Of a stretch of DNA of 64,000 bases, positions 37,562-48,700 are shown piece by piece. Position 1 is the first letter of the stretch, and each line of letters opens with the position of its first letter. Location of the stretch: contig NZ_JAULRT010000032.1 in assembly GCF_030518215.1 (NCBI RefSeq), positions 62,001 through 126,000 of the forward strand. Reading direction: 5' to 3'. The notes below the pieces were generated by a model, which saw nothing but the letters and a program-made list of their open reading frames with translations, did no database searches and had not been told where the DNA came from. The DNA is from Gilvimarinus algae (GTDB lineage Bacteria; Pseudomonadota; Gammaproteobacteria; Pseudomonadales; Cellvibrionaceae). Position numbers and translations under genes: made by a program.

Positions 37562-38009
37562 TGTCAAGCGATGTCTTCAGTAGAAAAGCAACATAGTCAA
37601 TAAGTGGTAATAGTTAATGGTGCTCTGGTCCCGGAGCATACCCGATGGATGATGGCAATAAAAAATATCCGAAATGAGTACTGGAGTTTGGCCTATAATT
37701 TAGTCTTATGATGCCGCCCCAGTAGGTTGGCGATATAGATCTTTGCCGGGTAATGGCAAAGGCGCAGGGCGGTTGTGGCCCGATTTCAGGGGGGGGAGGT
37801 CTTGCAAAAAGTTCTGAGAGCCCATTAACCAGTTTAAGCTAGCTGACGATGTGCTTAGGTAAATTCAAGAAACCGAACTCGGATGGGCGCAAAGGTAAGA
37901 ACAAATGGTAGTGGTTTAAGGTGTAAGACCGAGTATAACTTGTATATCTGTTGAGGACGATTTTTGGAATAAAAGGTTGTATTGTGAGAAGCCGAGAAGG
38001 ATATAGAAC
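37562..38009. other. Intergenic region without recognisable gene
   Basis: About 450 nt between divergent genes. I see no supported ORF; one G-rich run (GGGGGGGGAGG near 37790). Confidence 0.45.
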
Positions 38010-38633
38010 ATGGAAAATTTCGAAAGTCAGGTAGCATTCTGGGACAGAGTTTCCAGCCTCGCTGGAGAGAAAAAACGTGGTTTTTCTGCTCGAGAAGTTC
38101 TTGCCGCCGCGGAGCCGTTTTTACTACCATCCAAAAAAGTGCTTGATGTGGGCTGTGGCCAAGGTGGAATCTCGAAAGCAATGGCCCGTCACGTCCACTC
38201 TGTACGCGCAATTGACATCTCTTCTGGCATGATAGCTGTAGCTAAGTCAGATAATGAAGGTGCCCCAATCTCCAATATCAGTTTTGAAGTAGGGTCTGTT
38301 TTCTCACTCTCGGACAACGAAAATGACTGGAATATGATTACGTCTTTCAATGTTCTCCCGTATATTATCAACCTAGAAAGAATGCTATGCAGATTGTCAA
38401 ATATGTTGCCGCCAGGTGGATTATTTTTGATTTCGTCCGCTTGCCTAGGTGAGCGGATGTCGCTATTAAGAATGCTTGTCGTAACATTGTCGAAGTTGGA
38501 AATAATGCCGAAATTGCATCAATTTAAATCTAGAAATCTGGTTAACCTTCTAAATGATGCGGGTTTCGAAATTTTGGAAATAAAGAAAATATCGAGACTT
38601 CCGGAATACTTTATTGCATGTAAGAAAAGATAA
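38010..38633 (+). CDS. Class I SAM-dependent methyltransferase
   Basis: 207 residues with Rossmann-type motif I VLDVGCGQGG near residue 45 and motif II-like VRAIDISSGMIAVAK. The motif IV region is WNMITSFNVLPYI, and LPPGGLFLISSACLGE is the post-motif strand. Resembles UbiE/biotin-type methyltransferases with an unknown acceptor. The ATG at 38010 follows AAGGA. It is alone, with ~200 nt on either side. Confidence 0.85.
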   Translation: MENFESQVAFWDRVSSLAGEKKRGFSAREVLAAAEPFLLPSKKVLDVGCGQGGISKAMARHVHSVRAIDISSGMIAVAKSDNEGAPISNISFEVGSVFSLSDNENDWNMITSFNVLPYIINLERMLCRLSNMLPPGGLFLISSACLGERMSLLRMLVVTLSKLEIMPKLHQFKSRNLVNLLNDAGFEILEIKKISRLPEYFIACKKR

Positions 38634-38834
38634 ACTTTGTGTGCTTTGGTAGAGAACACAATTTGCCTCAACGTTTAAGGTGCTTGTTACACTAAGCGAC
38701 TTCCCGATAAAAGAAAGGAAAATACAGATGAAGAGAGTCAGTTACCTTGTTTAATCCGAGAAGTAACCGACAGTTGAATCATAATTACTCCCCCTAGAGT
38801 CACTAATATTGACTAATCCTTTAAGGAAAGTAAT

Positions 38835-39695
38835 ATGAAATACCTTTCTGTGAAGTTGATCTATCTACTTTTTATATACTTTGCTGCTGATGCTTTGTGT
38901 GCCGTTGAGAAAGAAGACCCTCATTACAAAGAGCGAGCACAATTCTATAAATGGTTTTTATTGTTTGAGCGCCCAAATCTTGTTAAAGAGGACGAGTATA
39001 TTCGCTCAATTACCAGCGAAGATGTTGTATTGGACATCTATGGGAATCGATCCCGAGGGCGAGAAGGTGTTCACGCGTTACTCAACCACGTTCGAAATTG
39101 GAATAATTCACATCACATAAAAAAGATCGATACGATAAAAACTACCGGAGAGCTAAATTTACTATCTGCAGACGTGCTTTACCAGAATGTTTTTCCTAGT
39201 GGGGCCAGAAATAATATTCTAATAAGGTATAAAGTTGGGTTTGAATATAGCGATCCTCACACTCCAGTCTTTAATACCATTCAGTTATCGGAGATAAAAA
39301 AGCAGGAAGGAGGGGGCTACGTGGATGCATATAATACCAATGTTGCCTATTCAATCGTATATGCGTGGTTGGCTATGCTAAGCGGTGAAACGCCAGTAAA
39401 GCAGTTTAGTAGCGAGTATATGGAAGATAAGTTCAGATGCAGTTCGCTGAGTAGCGCCACCGAGGACGATTCACTGTGCCTTTCTGCCTACCATTTTAAT
39501 CCAAAAATGTATGAAATTGAAAGCGTTACAATTACCGAAAATGTGGGGAAAGCAATTGGATTTCGGGTAGTTTTTCAGCCTAATGATAAGAATAAAAAGC
39601 TGACTTCACTAGCTACGGATTGGTCGCTAACAGTATTGGACGAGGGAGACTATAAAGTATCATCAATAAAGTTTCTAAGTACTAATACCCAATAG
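38835..39695 (+). CDS. Secreted protein with NTF2/SnoaL-like features
   Basis: 286-residue protein with an N-terminal signal peptide (YLSVKLIYLLFIYFAADALC) and SD AAGGAAAG before ATG 38835. Residues 30-165 (for example DVVLDIYGNRSRGREGVHA and YKVGFEYSDPHTPVFNTI) have the character of an NTF2-like fold. A second, weaker copy may be present in the C-terminal half. I do not recognise a specific family; the export signal and neighbourhood suggest a periplasmic accessory protein. Confidence 0.65.
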   Translation: MKYLSVKLIYLLFIYFAADALCAVEKEDPHYKERAQFYKWFLLFERPNLVKEDEYIRSITSEDVVLDIYGNRSRGREGVHALLNHVRNWNNSHHIKKIDTIKTTGELNLLSADVLYQNVFPSGARNNILIRYKVGFEYSDPHTPVFNTIQLSEIKKQEGGGYVDAYNTNVAYSIVYAWLAMLSGETPVKQFSSEYMEDKFRCSSLSSATEDDSLCLSAYHFNPKMYEIESVTITENVGKAIGFRVVFQPNDKNKKLTSLATDWSLTVLDEGDYKVSSIKFLSTNTQ

Positions 39696-40059
39696 TGGGA
39701 GGTTCGATGAGTAGCGTTTCTGTTGCTGGTGTAAGGACATATATTAAAGCACGACTCTATTAAAGTTTAGCTATTAAACACCATGGTTGCGCCATCGGTA
39801 AGGTGGTTTCGGCAACGCATGCTTCGGGATAGGTATTTTTACCGGGGAGCCAACCTATGCAGCATAGGTTGAACAAATATTATATCTATTAGCTGTGCGC
39901 TTCTAATCAATTAGTTAAATTGATCTCGTGATGCTTATTGTTTAAAACATCTGTAATAGGTGTACGTATTCCTCTTTCCGGACTGGTTTAGCGAAGAAAG
40001 CATGTAGATTCTTCCTTTCTTGGGGCTTTTCAGATTTGTTTAGATTTCGCGAGGAATTA
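39696..40059. other. Intergenic region with one perfect hairpin
   Basis: 364 nt without a supported gene. CAACCTATG (39851-39859), loop CAG, CATAGGTTG (39863-39871) forms a 9-bp hairpin. Confidence 0.5.
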
Positions 40060-40749
40060 ATGAAGAACTTATTATTACTTGTCTCAGTGTTATTTGGCGC
40101 TCATGTGTTTGCCGAGAGCTATACAAGCTCGTGGCCATTAGTGGGCACTGAAAACACCCAGGCGCACAATGTAATAGCCAAACCAATGAGATACCATAGT
40201 TTTGACTCATTAAATGTGGTAACGACTCCGGACCTGAAAGGTCCACAAGAGGGAGGGTGCGACAATTGCACCTATTTAGAGTTAAAAGGTATTGAGTTCA
40301 AAAACGGTACTATTGAAATTGAGGTGGCTGGTAAGCCACTCCCCAATTCTCCCGATTGGGCCCGGGGCTTTGTCGGAGTCATTTTTCGGGTGCATGATGA
40401 CTCATTTGAAGGTTTCTATATCCGCCCGCTGAATTCTAACTCCAGGTCACAGCTACAGAGGAATCATAGTGTTCAGTATTTTTCAAAGCCAGGCTATCCA
40501 TGGCATGTTCTCCGTGAGCAGTCCCCAGGAAAATATGAATCTTGGGCGCCACTCGTCTCGGGTGAATGGACACGACTAAGAATTGAAGTCAGTGGCGGAA
40601 AAGCGGAACTTTATATCAACGGAGCCATAGAGCCCTCTTTGGTGGTGAATGAGCTTAAGCTAGGCGCTGACAGATCCGGAACAATAGGCCTGTACTCTGA
40701 ACGAACATCAGACGCTTATTTCAGAAACTTGGTTGTAACCCATCGATAG
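40060..40749 (+). CDS. Secreted concanavalin-A-like (DUF1080/LamG-type) protein
   Basis: 229 residues from ATG 40060 (GAGG 6 nt upstream). The signal peptide KNLLLLVSVLFGAHVFA is followed by a jelly-roll domain: YLELKGIEFKNGTIEIEVAG, FVGVIFRVHDDSFEGFYIRP, SGEWTRLRIEVSGGKAELYI, and the closing GTIGLYSERTSDAYFRNL. This is the pattern of 3-keto-disaccharide hydrolase-like or LamG domains, suggesting sugar binding or hydrolysis in the periplasm. Cys pair CDNC near residue 65. Confidence 0.82.
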   Translation: MKNLLLLVSVLFGAHVFAESYTSSWPLVGTENTQAHNVIAKPMRYHSFDSLNVVTTPDLKGPQEGGCDNCTYLELKGIEFKNGTIEIEVAGKPLPNSPDWARGFVGVIFRVHDDSFEGFYIRPLNSNSRSQLQRNHSVQYFSKPGYPWHVLREQSPGKYESWAPLVSGEWTRLRIEVSGGKAELYINGAIEPSLVVNELKLGADRSGTIGLYSERTSDAYFRNLVVTHR

Positions 40750-41771
40750 TTTACCCCGATAGCTCCCGGGCGCCAAGTGTAAGTCACGATGCGCGCTCAC
40801 AGGGAGATTGCTGCTTCCAATCCTTCCAATCTACTATTCTACTAGCACGTGGTTCACTTGTTGATTATTCGACAGTTTCTCCTCTCGATTACTAAAACCT
40901 ACATGTTGCTAATCCTCTAAAGAAAATCAAGGTAGGGCTTTTTCGAGCAACATAGCGAACATCCGGATTCCGGATATGGGGATACATACTAAGATATGAG
41001 TGTTGTATAAAAATTTATTAATAGTCATGAAGATTTGTCCGGAATAATTTACTGTAACTATCCCGAAAACCGGACGTCACTCTCATTTTCATGTGATAAC
41101 TTTCGAATTGTAGTACATGAGCATAGGCTCTCCGCCTATACCAGCTTTTCCCCGGTCGAAAGGCCGGGGGGATTTTTATCTGAGTATTGGTATGCGCCTA
41201 CACTTATCGTATTAGAAATCTCGATAAATTCGTGGAAGAAATTTTATTCCATCTAGTTAGAGGAAGATATCGTCTAGATTGGGAAGGTGACATATATTTA
41301 TTTATCACTGCCTAGAGCGGGCCTTGGACGTAGTTGTCTTTCAAGGAGCTAAGTTGATTCAAGCTGAATACTTTGTATCGTAAATCTTAGCTAATCAGGG
41401 CCGACAAGATACTGCGACCTAAGTGGATAATAAAACCACTAAATATCTAAGATAGACCTCCGGAAATCTCAATAAAGGCGTAGTGGGTTGTTGGGATAAG
41501 GGCCTTTTATGCCTTGGAGTAGGATCTATAAATATGAGGGAGTATCCCATTGCGCATGCTCTACCCGAACTCCTAAAAGGAGATCTCGTTCCAATTTGTT
41601 AGCAAGAGGATTTAGTTCCTAATGTTAAGTCAGACATGAAAAGTATAGTGCTGAAATTAAATGTGACTGACGTGAAGCGATTTTAGTTATAAATTCGCAA
41701 CTTCACAAATGAAATTAAATTGTCTGAGAGTTATCTTTGACTAGCTTTATAGCTAATGAAAGGAGAATCAC
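40750..41771. other. Long non-coding stretch (about 1 kb)
   Basis: No supported gene. It holds TCCGGATTCCGGAT at 40962-40975, and a hairpin pair at 41123-41176 described separately. The rest appears to be AT-rich unconstrained DNA. Confidence 0.5.
41123..41176 (+). ncRNA. Candidate structured RNA 3' end / terminator
   Basis: Two hairpins in tandem: ATAGGC-TCTCC-GCCTAT (41123-41139), then CCCCGGTC-GAAA-GGCCGGGG (41150-41169) with a GNRA tetraloop, followed by GGATTTTTA. The second looks like a rho-independent terminator, yet no coding gene precedes it for 400 nt, so a small RNA is possible. Confidence 0.35.
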
Positions 41772-42383
41772 GTGTACAAATTGTATAGTTATCCGTTTTC
41801 ACAGTACAGCCGACGAGCCGTGTCTTTGATGGAACAGGTCGGAATTGAGTATGAAAATCATTTGATTAACCTTAAAGAAAAGGAGCAAATGAGCGAAAAA
41901 TACATTGCAATCAATCCGAATCATCAGGTCCCGACTCTGTTAGACGGTGATATAAAAATACACGAATCCAATGCGATACTACGCTACTTATGTGTCAAGC
42001 ATGAGCTGTTCGACTGGTATCCGAGAGATTACGCCGCGTTGGCGAAAGTGGAGCAGTGGCTAGATTGGACGCAATGCCAGCTTTGCCCATTAGTGGAAAC
42101 CATAGTGGTTAATCGGATCTTGCTAGGTGAAGATGGAGATATTAATGCTGCTAGCGAAGAAGAAGCTAAACTCGTTTCCAGATTTGAGGTTCTTGAAGAT
42201 AATCTGAAAGGTCAAAAATTTCTTGTTAATGAAAATCCCACGATTGCAGACCTATCTTTAGCGTCGAGTATATTCCAGCTAAAGTTCGCCAGTGTAACTC
42301 TGGAATCATCTCTCATCATCCGTTGGTATGAGTCTGTAGAAATGTTGCCGGGTTTCCAAAAGTCATTACCTAAAGAACAATAA
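41772..42383 (+). CDS. Glutathione S-transferase family protein
   Basis: 203-residue GST: thioredoxin-like N-terminal domain (YPFSQYSRRAVSLMEQVGIE, NPNHQVPTLLDGD, IHESNAILRYL) and helical C-terminal domain (NPTIADLSLASSIFQLKF). The Ser near residue 10-13 could be the catalytic residue. SD AAAGGAGA before ATG 41772. Neighbours are other stand-alone small enzymes, so the substrate cannot be guessed. Confidence 0.88.
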   Translation: MYKLYSYPFSQYSRRAVSLMEQVGIEYENHLINLKEKEQMSEKYIAINPNHQVPTLLDGDIKIHESNAILRYLCVKHELFDWYPRDYAALAKVEQWLDWTQCQLCPLVETIVVNRILLGEDGDINAASEEEAKLVSRFEVLEDNLKGQKFLVNENPTIADLSLASSIFQLKFASVTLESSLIIRWYESVEMLPGFQKSLPKEQ

Positions 42384-43037
42384 ATATAATTGGCTGCGAA
42401 TAAGCTAGTCTCAATTCAGCTAACGTAGTGATAGAAAAAAGCTTAATAATGCGGTGAGATGAGATCGAAATATTTGATTTGTACCACTGCTAGAATTACA
42501 TGTTCGGTAAGAATTGGTGGTAAAAGTACTATTGCACTTATCGGAAGTATTTGAGATTGGAAAATATACTTCATTAAGACAAAATATGGTTATTGGTTAA
42601 GGATATAAAGCTCAGGTTCGTTTTGGCATCTGTGAAATCGATAAGAACGCTGGAAAATTGGTGGCTAAGAATTCGATATGTTAAGAAACAATCTTAAAGG
42701 GGGTGGCTACATTATACTAAGTTACCTCGACATAGAGAAAGAAATATTATACTTATACTTTCTTTAACGGTTGAGACAAATATAAATAGCTGGCTCTGTA
42801 ATGATAAGGCGGATTGTTGAGGATTCTCATTTTCCGCGGCGATTGTTCGAAGTGACATGAGCGGTGGCGTTAGTCCATGAATTATTCTAACGAAAACATT
42901 AACAGATTTTGTAGTAATCTTATACAGGCTATGAAATCTAAATTATCTTCAAGATTATATGCTCAAAGAAATCCTTGAAATTTTTATGGCTTATTGTCTA
43001 GAGATGGACGATCTCTTCATTATATAGGAGAAAATCT
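42384..43037. other. Non-coding stretch
   Basis: About 650 nt of AT-rich sequence with no supported gene, RNA or repeat. Confidence 0.45.
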
Positions 43038-43493
43038 ATGGGTGAACTATATCACTCGATTGAGATCGAGGCGCCTAAAGCATTTGTTTATGCTCTATTG
43101 TCGAATCTCGAATCGGTTGCAGACTATAATCCCCTGGTGGAGCACGCCCGATACGTATCTGAAAAACTCACGGGTCCAGGCGCGTCCAGGGAATGCTCAT
43201 TAGGTAAGCACGGTATAGTAAGGGAGCGCGTAATAGACAGTGTAGAAGGGTTTAGTATCAGTATGGAAGTATTTGAACACAAATGGCCGATAGAGTACTT
43301 CCGGTGGACCACTACTCTTGAGGAAATGGCTGGTAAAACAAACCTAACACAGTTTACAGAGTATCAGCTAAAGTTCGGCATTTTAGGGTACATTATGGAC
43401 AAGCTGATTGTTAATCGGATCATGGCAAAGCAGATTGAAAACATTCTAACCGGAATGCGATCACATATAAGTAAGCATTGTAATTTCTCGTAA
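43038..43493 (+). CDS. SRPBCC (polyketide cyclase-like) protein
   Basis: 151-residue START-like domain: HSIEIEAPKAFVYALLSNLE, YNPLVEHARYVSEK, VEGFSISMEVFEHKWPIEYF and LTQFTEYQLKFGILGYIMDK, then MAKQIENILTGMRSHI. This is the pattern of polyketide cyclase/dehydrase-type SRPBCC proteins. SD AGGAG 8 nt before the ATG. Isolated between two long gaps. Confidence 0.8.
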   Translation: MGELYHSIEIEAPKAFVYALLSNLESVADYNPLVEHARYVSEKLTGPGASRECSLGKHGIVRERVIDSVEGFSISMEVFEHKWPIEYFRWTTTLEEMAGKTNLTQFTEYQLKFGILGYIMDKLIVNRIMAKQIENILTGMRSHISKHCNFS

Positions 43494-44483
43494 CTATATA
43501 CTAATACGGAATAGATTTTATCTTGGATTAATTGAAGACAACCCGGCTCTGATGATCGAGATATACTGCAGTTGAAGTAATTTTTTAACGAACTTTGCAT
43601 GTTTGGAGGTCTTCTGTAATTCGGAGTGTTTGATATTTTTATCGAAACATTAGAAAGCAAGTAAAGTGGTGTGTTTGAATGTTATGTTTTGAGGCAGTAA
43701 TCGCAGTCGTTTGATGTGCATCGATTCCGTAGAAGATCCTTATCCATCATAAAAGCAAGCCGAAAATTGACAAGTAAATCCCCCCCCTCCCCCACTCCCC
43801 CACTTTTTTTCTACCTAAGGTTGTCGGCAACGTATTGGTCAGTCCCGACTGAGTTTTTGGAATGAATCTATGACTCAAATATACAACTATATGCGGAGCT
43901 TCAAGCTAAGGTAATGCTGGAATGAAGGCGAAGTTACGTACCGGCTAGACGAATAGCAATGTAGCCACACAACCTACATTTCAGAGTTAAATCAAGCGCT
44001 TGTTAACCCGGCTTTACTGCAATGGATGGCAATGCTATGAATCGACACCAAGAATATTATTACGATGTTTATCTTCCACCAACACGAAATCTCAGGATTA
44101 ATTTGCTGTTTTATAAGGTCTTGGGAGTCTCTTAGAGAAAATATTAAAAACAGAATTGATGCTCTGGGGACAGTTTATAGGCTGGGGCTCTATGGTTTCA
44201 CATCGGGTTATGTAGATAGTGTTGTCCGGATTTCAAGAAAACTCCGTTTTCCGGGTTTTTTGCGCAAATTATGTGAGGCGTTAGAATAAACACAATAAAA
44301 ACAATGACATACAGATCGGTGTGCATCGTATTATAGGGTAGAGAAAAAATATCCGGACGAATCGTCTCGCGCCTCAGTATTAAAATTCCTCTCGAAGCTT
44401 AAGTCTTTTGCTCAATGCTTTACGCACTTCTATGAGAAAACACAGGCAAGGGACTTCGTACAGGAATTTCTATAGGGATACAA
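43494..44483. other. Long non-coding stretch with C-tract
   Basis: About 990 nt without a supported gene. It includes a C-rich tract at 43780-43802 (potential G-quadruplex on the minus strand), and a terminator-like CCGG..CCGG followed by T6 near 44225-44263. Confidence 0.5.
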
Positions 44484-45383
44484 ATGAGAAGTCTTCTCTT
44501 AAATGCTATTGCTTGTTCAGTTGTATGCATGATGCCGCTACTTGCCCAATGGTGTAATGCTGCCGGTAGGCCGGTAGAAGTAAGCACAATACTGCAAGGT
44601 TCTAACGCGGCGTTTGATGGTCTTAGTGTCGGCCCAGATGACAATATTTATGTATCAACGGGGCGAGACGCACGAGTGTTGAGGGTGACGCCAAGCGGAG
44701 CCGTGTCGGTATTTTGTGAAGGTCTTGGAGGCTCAGCGAATGGTTCAGGTTTCGACTCAGAGGGGAACCTCTATGTTGCAGCATATTACTCAAATGAAAT
44801 CTACAAAGTAACACCAGATGGAAAAAAGACAGTATTTGCCAATGGTCTTGATGGACCAGCAGGTATCTGGATCGATGATCAGGATTACATATTTGTAAGT
44901 ATGTTTAATGGCGGAAAAAATAGTTCGGTCTGGCGATTTGATACGGATGGCAGATCAAACGTTTATGCCAGTATCCCTGAGATGACGGATGTAATCGGTA
45001 TTACAGGTGACAATCAAGGCCGAATTTGGGTAGCAAACTGGTCTACAGGAAGAGTATGGGAGGTTAGTGCTGATCTAGGTATCCAGTCCGTTAGCGGTCC
45101 TATTCTTACTAACGGGAATGTCAATATGATCCAGTATCGCGATGGGAGTGTGTATATCCCAGTAGTAAGTATGAATCATCTAGTCGTCAAAAATCCAGCT
45201 AGTAGTGAAGTTCGCGTGTTCGTAGGGAAAGTCGGGTTAAACAGGGGGCGAGATGAACCGGCGCTTTCTGCTGAGTTCACGATGCCCAATGCGGTCGCCT
45301 TCTCAAATGATGGAACCAGAATGTATGTTCTAGAACGGTCTGGCGCAATAAAGAAAATTGAGATTGACGTTGATGAAAACTAG
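44484..45383 (+). CDS. Secreted SMP-30/NHL-type beta-propeller protein
   Basis: 299 residues with a signal peptide (LLLNAIACSVVCMMPLLAQW..NA) and repeated propeller blades: SVGPDDNIYVSTGRDARVLR, FDSEGNLYVAAYYSNEIYKV, DGPAGIWIDDQDYIFVSMF, DNQGRIWVANWSTGRVWEV and NAVAFSNDGTRMYVLERSG. It may be a lactonase-like or ligand-binding periplasmic protein. SD AGGG before ATG 44484. It lies upstream of the TonB receptor. A decayed paralogous segment is present at 35345-35524. Confidence 0.82.
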   Translation: MRSLLLNAIACSVVCMMPLLAQWCNAAGRPVEVSTILQGSNAAFDGLSVGPDDNIYVSTGRDARVLRVTPSGAVSVFCEGLGGSANGSGFDSEGNLYVAAYYSNEIYKVTPDGKKTVFANGLDGPAGIWIDDQDYIFVSMFNGGKNSSVWRFDTDGRSNVYASIPEMTDVIGITGDNQGRIWVANWSTGRVWEVSADLGIQSVSGPILTNGNVNMIQYRDGSVYIPVVSMNHLVVKNPASSEVRVFVGKVGLNRGRDEPALSAEFTMPNAVAFSNDGTRMYVLERSGAIKKIEIDVDEN

Positions 45384-45791
45384 ATGCAGTAGGCTAAATC
45401 CAACGAAACTAAGAGTAAGCTCGCGCCGCAGGGCGGCCGCTCCCTTTAAGTTCATACCTCTTATTAAGTGACTCAATATATATCTTTTTGCTGGCTTAAT
45501 TCTAGTCAAACTCGTTATTAAGTTTATATGTAAATGTATGTTGTGTGTTGAACAAATCCGGTCGCGATATCTCTGGCTGGAACAGTATTCGAGTGTATAG
45601 CAATAGCTCTTAACCGGGTTTCCCCAGTCGGGCGGTACTATCAGTCCCTGGGGATTCTTGATCAAGTTACTCGTGTTTAGAGTGAGTCTATGCATTCGAA
45701 CTGGGGTGTACGTTTGCCCGAATGCTCTCCTAAAGGGTATACAGCTCGGTAGGAGCGCAAAACAATAAAAACCTGACTTTGAGGAAAAGCT
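45384..45791. other. Leader region of the TonB-receptor cluster
   Basis: About 400 nt without a supported gene; probably holds the promoter of the TonB receptor cluster, but no site is clear. Confidence 0.4.
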
Positions 45792-48700
45792 ATGAAAGTT
45801 GATTCAAATAACCGTAAACAAAAATATAGTTTTAAACGAAAATTTCTCGCATCGAGTATTTCCTCCTGCGTTTTGGCCAGCGCCGGCGCTATGGCCCAGG
45901 ACGACCAAATGTTGGAAGAAGTAGTTGTAACCGGTATTCGTGCGTCGTTAGAGCGTGCAATGGATATCAAGCGTGATTCAGCGGGTATAGTTGATGCAAT
46001 TTCTGCGGAAGATATAGGTAAGTTTCCAGACACTAATCTGGCGGAATCCCTGCAGCGAATTACAGGGGTTTCAATTGAGCGAAATAACGGTGAGGGGTCG
46101 CGCATAACGGTTCGAGGCTTTGGTCCGGATACTAACATGGTAACTCTGAATGGTCGAACTCTGCCCGGCGGAACCGCATACGGTGGTAGTTCGGGTGCCG
46201 ACTCCAGTAGTCGTGGCGGTAACTTTCGCGCATTTGATTTCGCGAATTTAGCCTCAGAAGCAGTTTCAGGTATCCAAGTTTACAAAACTAGCAAAGCTAA
46301 TATTACCACCGGTGGCATTGGGGCAACCGTAAATATTTCAACCACTCGTCCTTTAGAAAATCCCGGCCTCACTGCCAGCCTTGGTGCCAAGGCAGTACAT
46401 GACACCACTACTATCAGCGGTGATGATTTTACTCCTGAAGTCTCTGGCATATTTAGCTGGTCTGATGATTCTGAAGTTTTTGGTGTATCCTTGAGCGCAA
46501 GCCATCAAATTCGTCATTCAGGATTTATCGGCGCTACCGTCAACGACTGGGGTGTTCAAGCTTGGCCTGAGGCTGATGGTCAGACGTTGTATAACAACCC
46601 GGCGGACAGCGATATTTTTGTTAACGCGCCCGAGGCCGGACAACTTTATTCTCGCCCGAATGACGTTCGGTACACGTTCTCTGATCGTGAGCGCGAGCGA
46701 ACGAATGCCCAACTCACTCTTCAATTCCGGCCGATGGAGAATCTGACTGGTACTCTGGACTATGTATACACAAAAAATGATCAAACAGAGCACCGTGGCG
46801 AGTTAACGACCTGGGTGAATAATGGTGGGTTCATTACCGATGTAGAGTTTGACGACTCAGAAATTAAAACGCCAATATTCATAAATGAGGTGTATGGAAC
46901 CGCAGGGGACCCCACTACGTCGAGAAGGGATGTGGGCTTTTCACAGCAATATCGTTCTCAGGAAGACACTCTGGAGCAAGCGGGCCTGAATCTGAAGTGG
47001 GCGGTTAATGATCATTTGACCATGACGTTTGATGCGCACAGCTCTACCATGGAAAGTGTTCCTACCGGCCCTGGACACGCAGGTTCAGTTGACGTAGGAG
47101 TCGGCTCAAACATTAAGACCGGTGCAAGCTGGTGGTTTAGTGGCCGGGATATCCCTACATGGACACATACGATAGATGGTGACCTGGAAGAAAATCTCAG
47201 TTCATCGGTCTTGCGTATTTGGTCCGCCGAGCAAATATCCGAGGTGGATCAGTTTAAACTGGACGGTAGTTGGGAGTTCGATGACGACAGTCGGTTTGAT
47301 TTTGGTATTGAACGTCGCGAAATGAGCTCTAACTCAATTAACTACAACGGTAACAATCCGCAAATTCTGGGTGGCTGGGGTGCTACTGCGTCAGGCGAGT
47401 TCCCTGATGGTTTGTTTGATGCTTTTGATTTGCCTGGCGAGTTTGAGGACCCTGATGTCGGTAACACACCCCGTATCGGCTTCCGAGCTGACGCTCGTGA
47501 TCTCGCAGCCTTCCTTGTGGAGGAGTATGATCATCTAAATACCTTTATTGGTGTCGAAAATAATGAAAATCCTTCCGGAACAAGAAATAGCAGAAGTAAT
47601 AACCTTATTGAGGAAGATACCGATGCTGTTTATGTTCAGTTCGCCACTAAAGGCAAAATGGGGGGTGTTGACGTGGATGTTCTTGCTGGTCTGCGCTACG
47701 AAACAACAGACCAGGTGTCTTCTTCGGATACCCCGCCCCTGGCCTACTATATATGGTCATCAGACAACGACTTTACTGCCGTAAGTGAGCCCCCCGGTAA
47801 CCCAACAGTCGCATATAACAACTATGACGCGATGTTGCCAAATCTGGATGTTTCTATCCATATCAGAGATGATCTGATAGGTAGAGTTTCATTCAGTAAA
47901 ACGCTTGCTCGTCCAAACCTATCTAGCCTCGGTTCGGTAATTTCATTCGGAAGTCCAAACGGTTCTACGCTTAATGAGGGTACAACTGTTCAGGCTACAG
48001 GACAGAATCCAGAGCTGAAGCCGCTTATCTCAAACAATGTGGATATTTCATTGGAGTGGTATTTTGACGATGCTAGCTATGTATCTGGTGGTTTGTTCGA
48101 AAAACGTGTTATTAATTTTACCGGCTCCACCATCACAACTCAAACGTTTAATGTTCGGGATCAGACTTCTGGCCCAAGAGCACGCGCCGCTTTATCAGCA
48201 TTACAGGATATTGGCGCAAACCAAGACGACGCCAGCCTCTACGCAATGATGCAGATTCTGGCGAACCCTAATAGGTATCCTGGTGGGGCATCTGAGTTCA
48301 ATAGCGTTTTAGTGAATGATCTCAACGACCAAGAGGGCTATGAGTTCATCACTCCAAATGCAGATGATCCTTTGATGGAATACCAATTCAGTACCACCAT
48401 CAATAATCGCGAAGCAAAACTTTATGGGGCTGAGTTTGCTGGTCAACACTTCTTTGGTGACACTGGCTTTGGCATTCAGGCAAACTATACTATTGTAAGA
48501 GGGGATGTGAAGTTTGATGATCTTGACCTTTCTTCAGATCAGTTTGCGTTAATTGGTCTTAGTGACACTGCGAACCTGGTTCTTATGTATGAGAATTATG
48601 GAATTGAAGCGCGTCTTGCGTACAACTGGCGTGATAAGTATCTAAACCAAATTGGTTGGGGTGCCAACAATCCAGGATATGTTGAGGCTTATGAACAAAT

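Noticed and set aside
41035-41256. 73-codon ORF in the 1-kb gap
   Set aside because: Reads through the hairpin pair and has no RBS or family signal.
44065-44289. 74-codon ORF in the gap before the beta-propeller gene
   Set aside because: No RBS or domain; composition like surrounding non-coding DNA.
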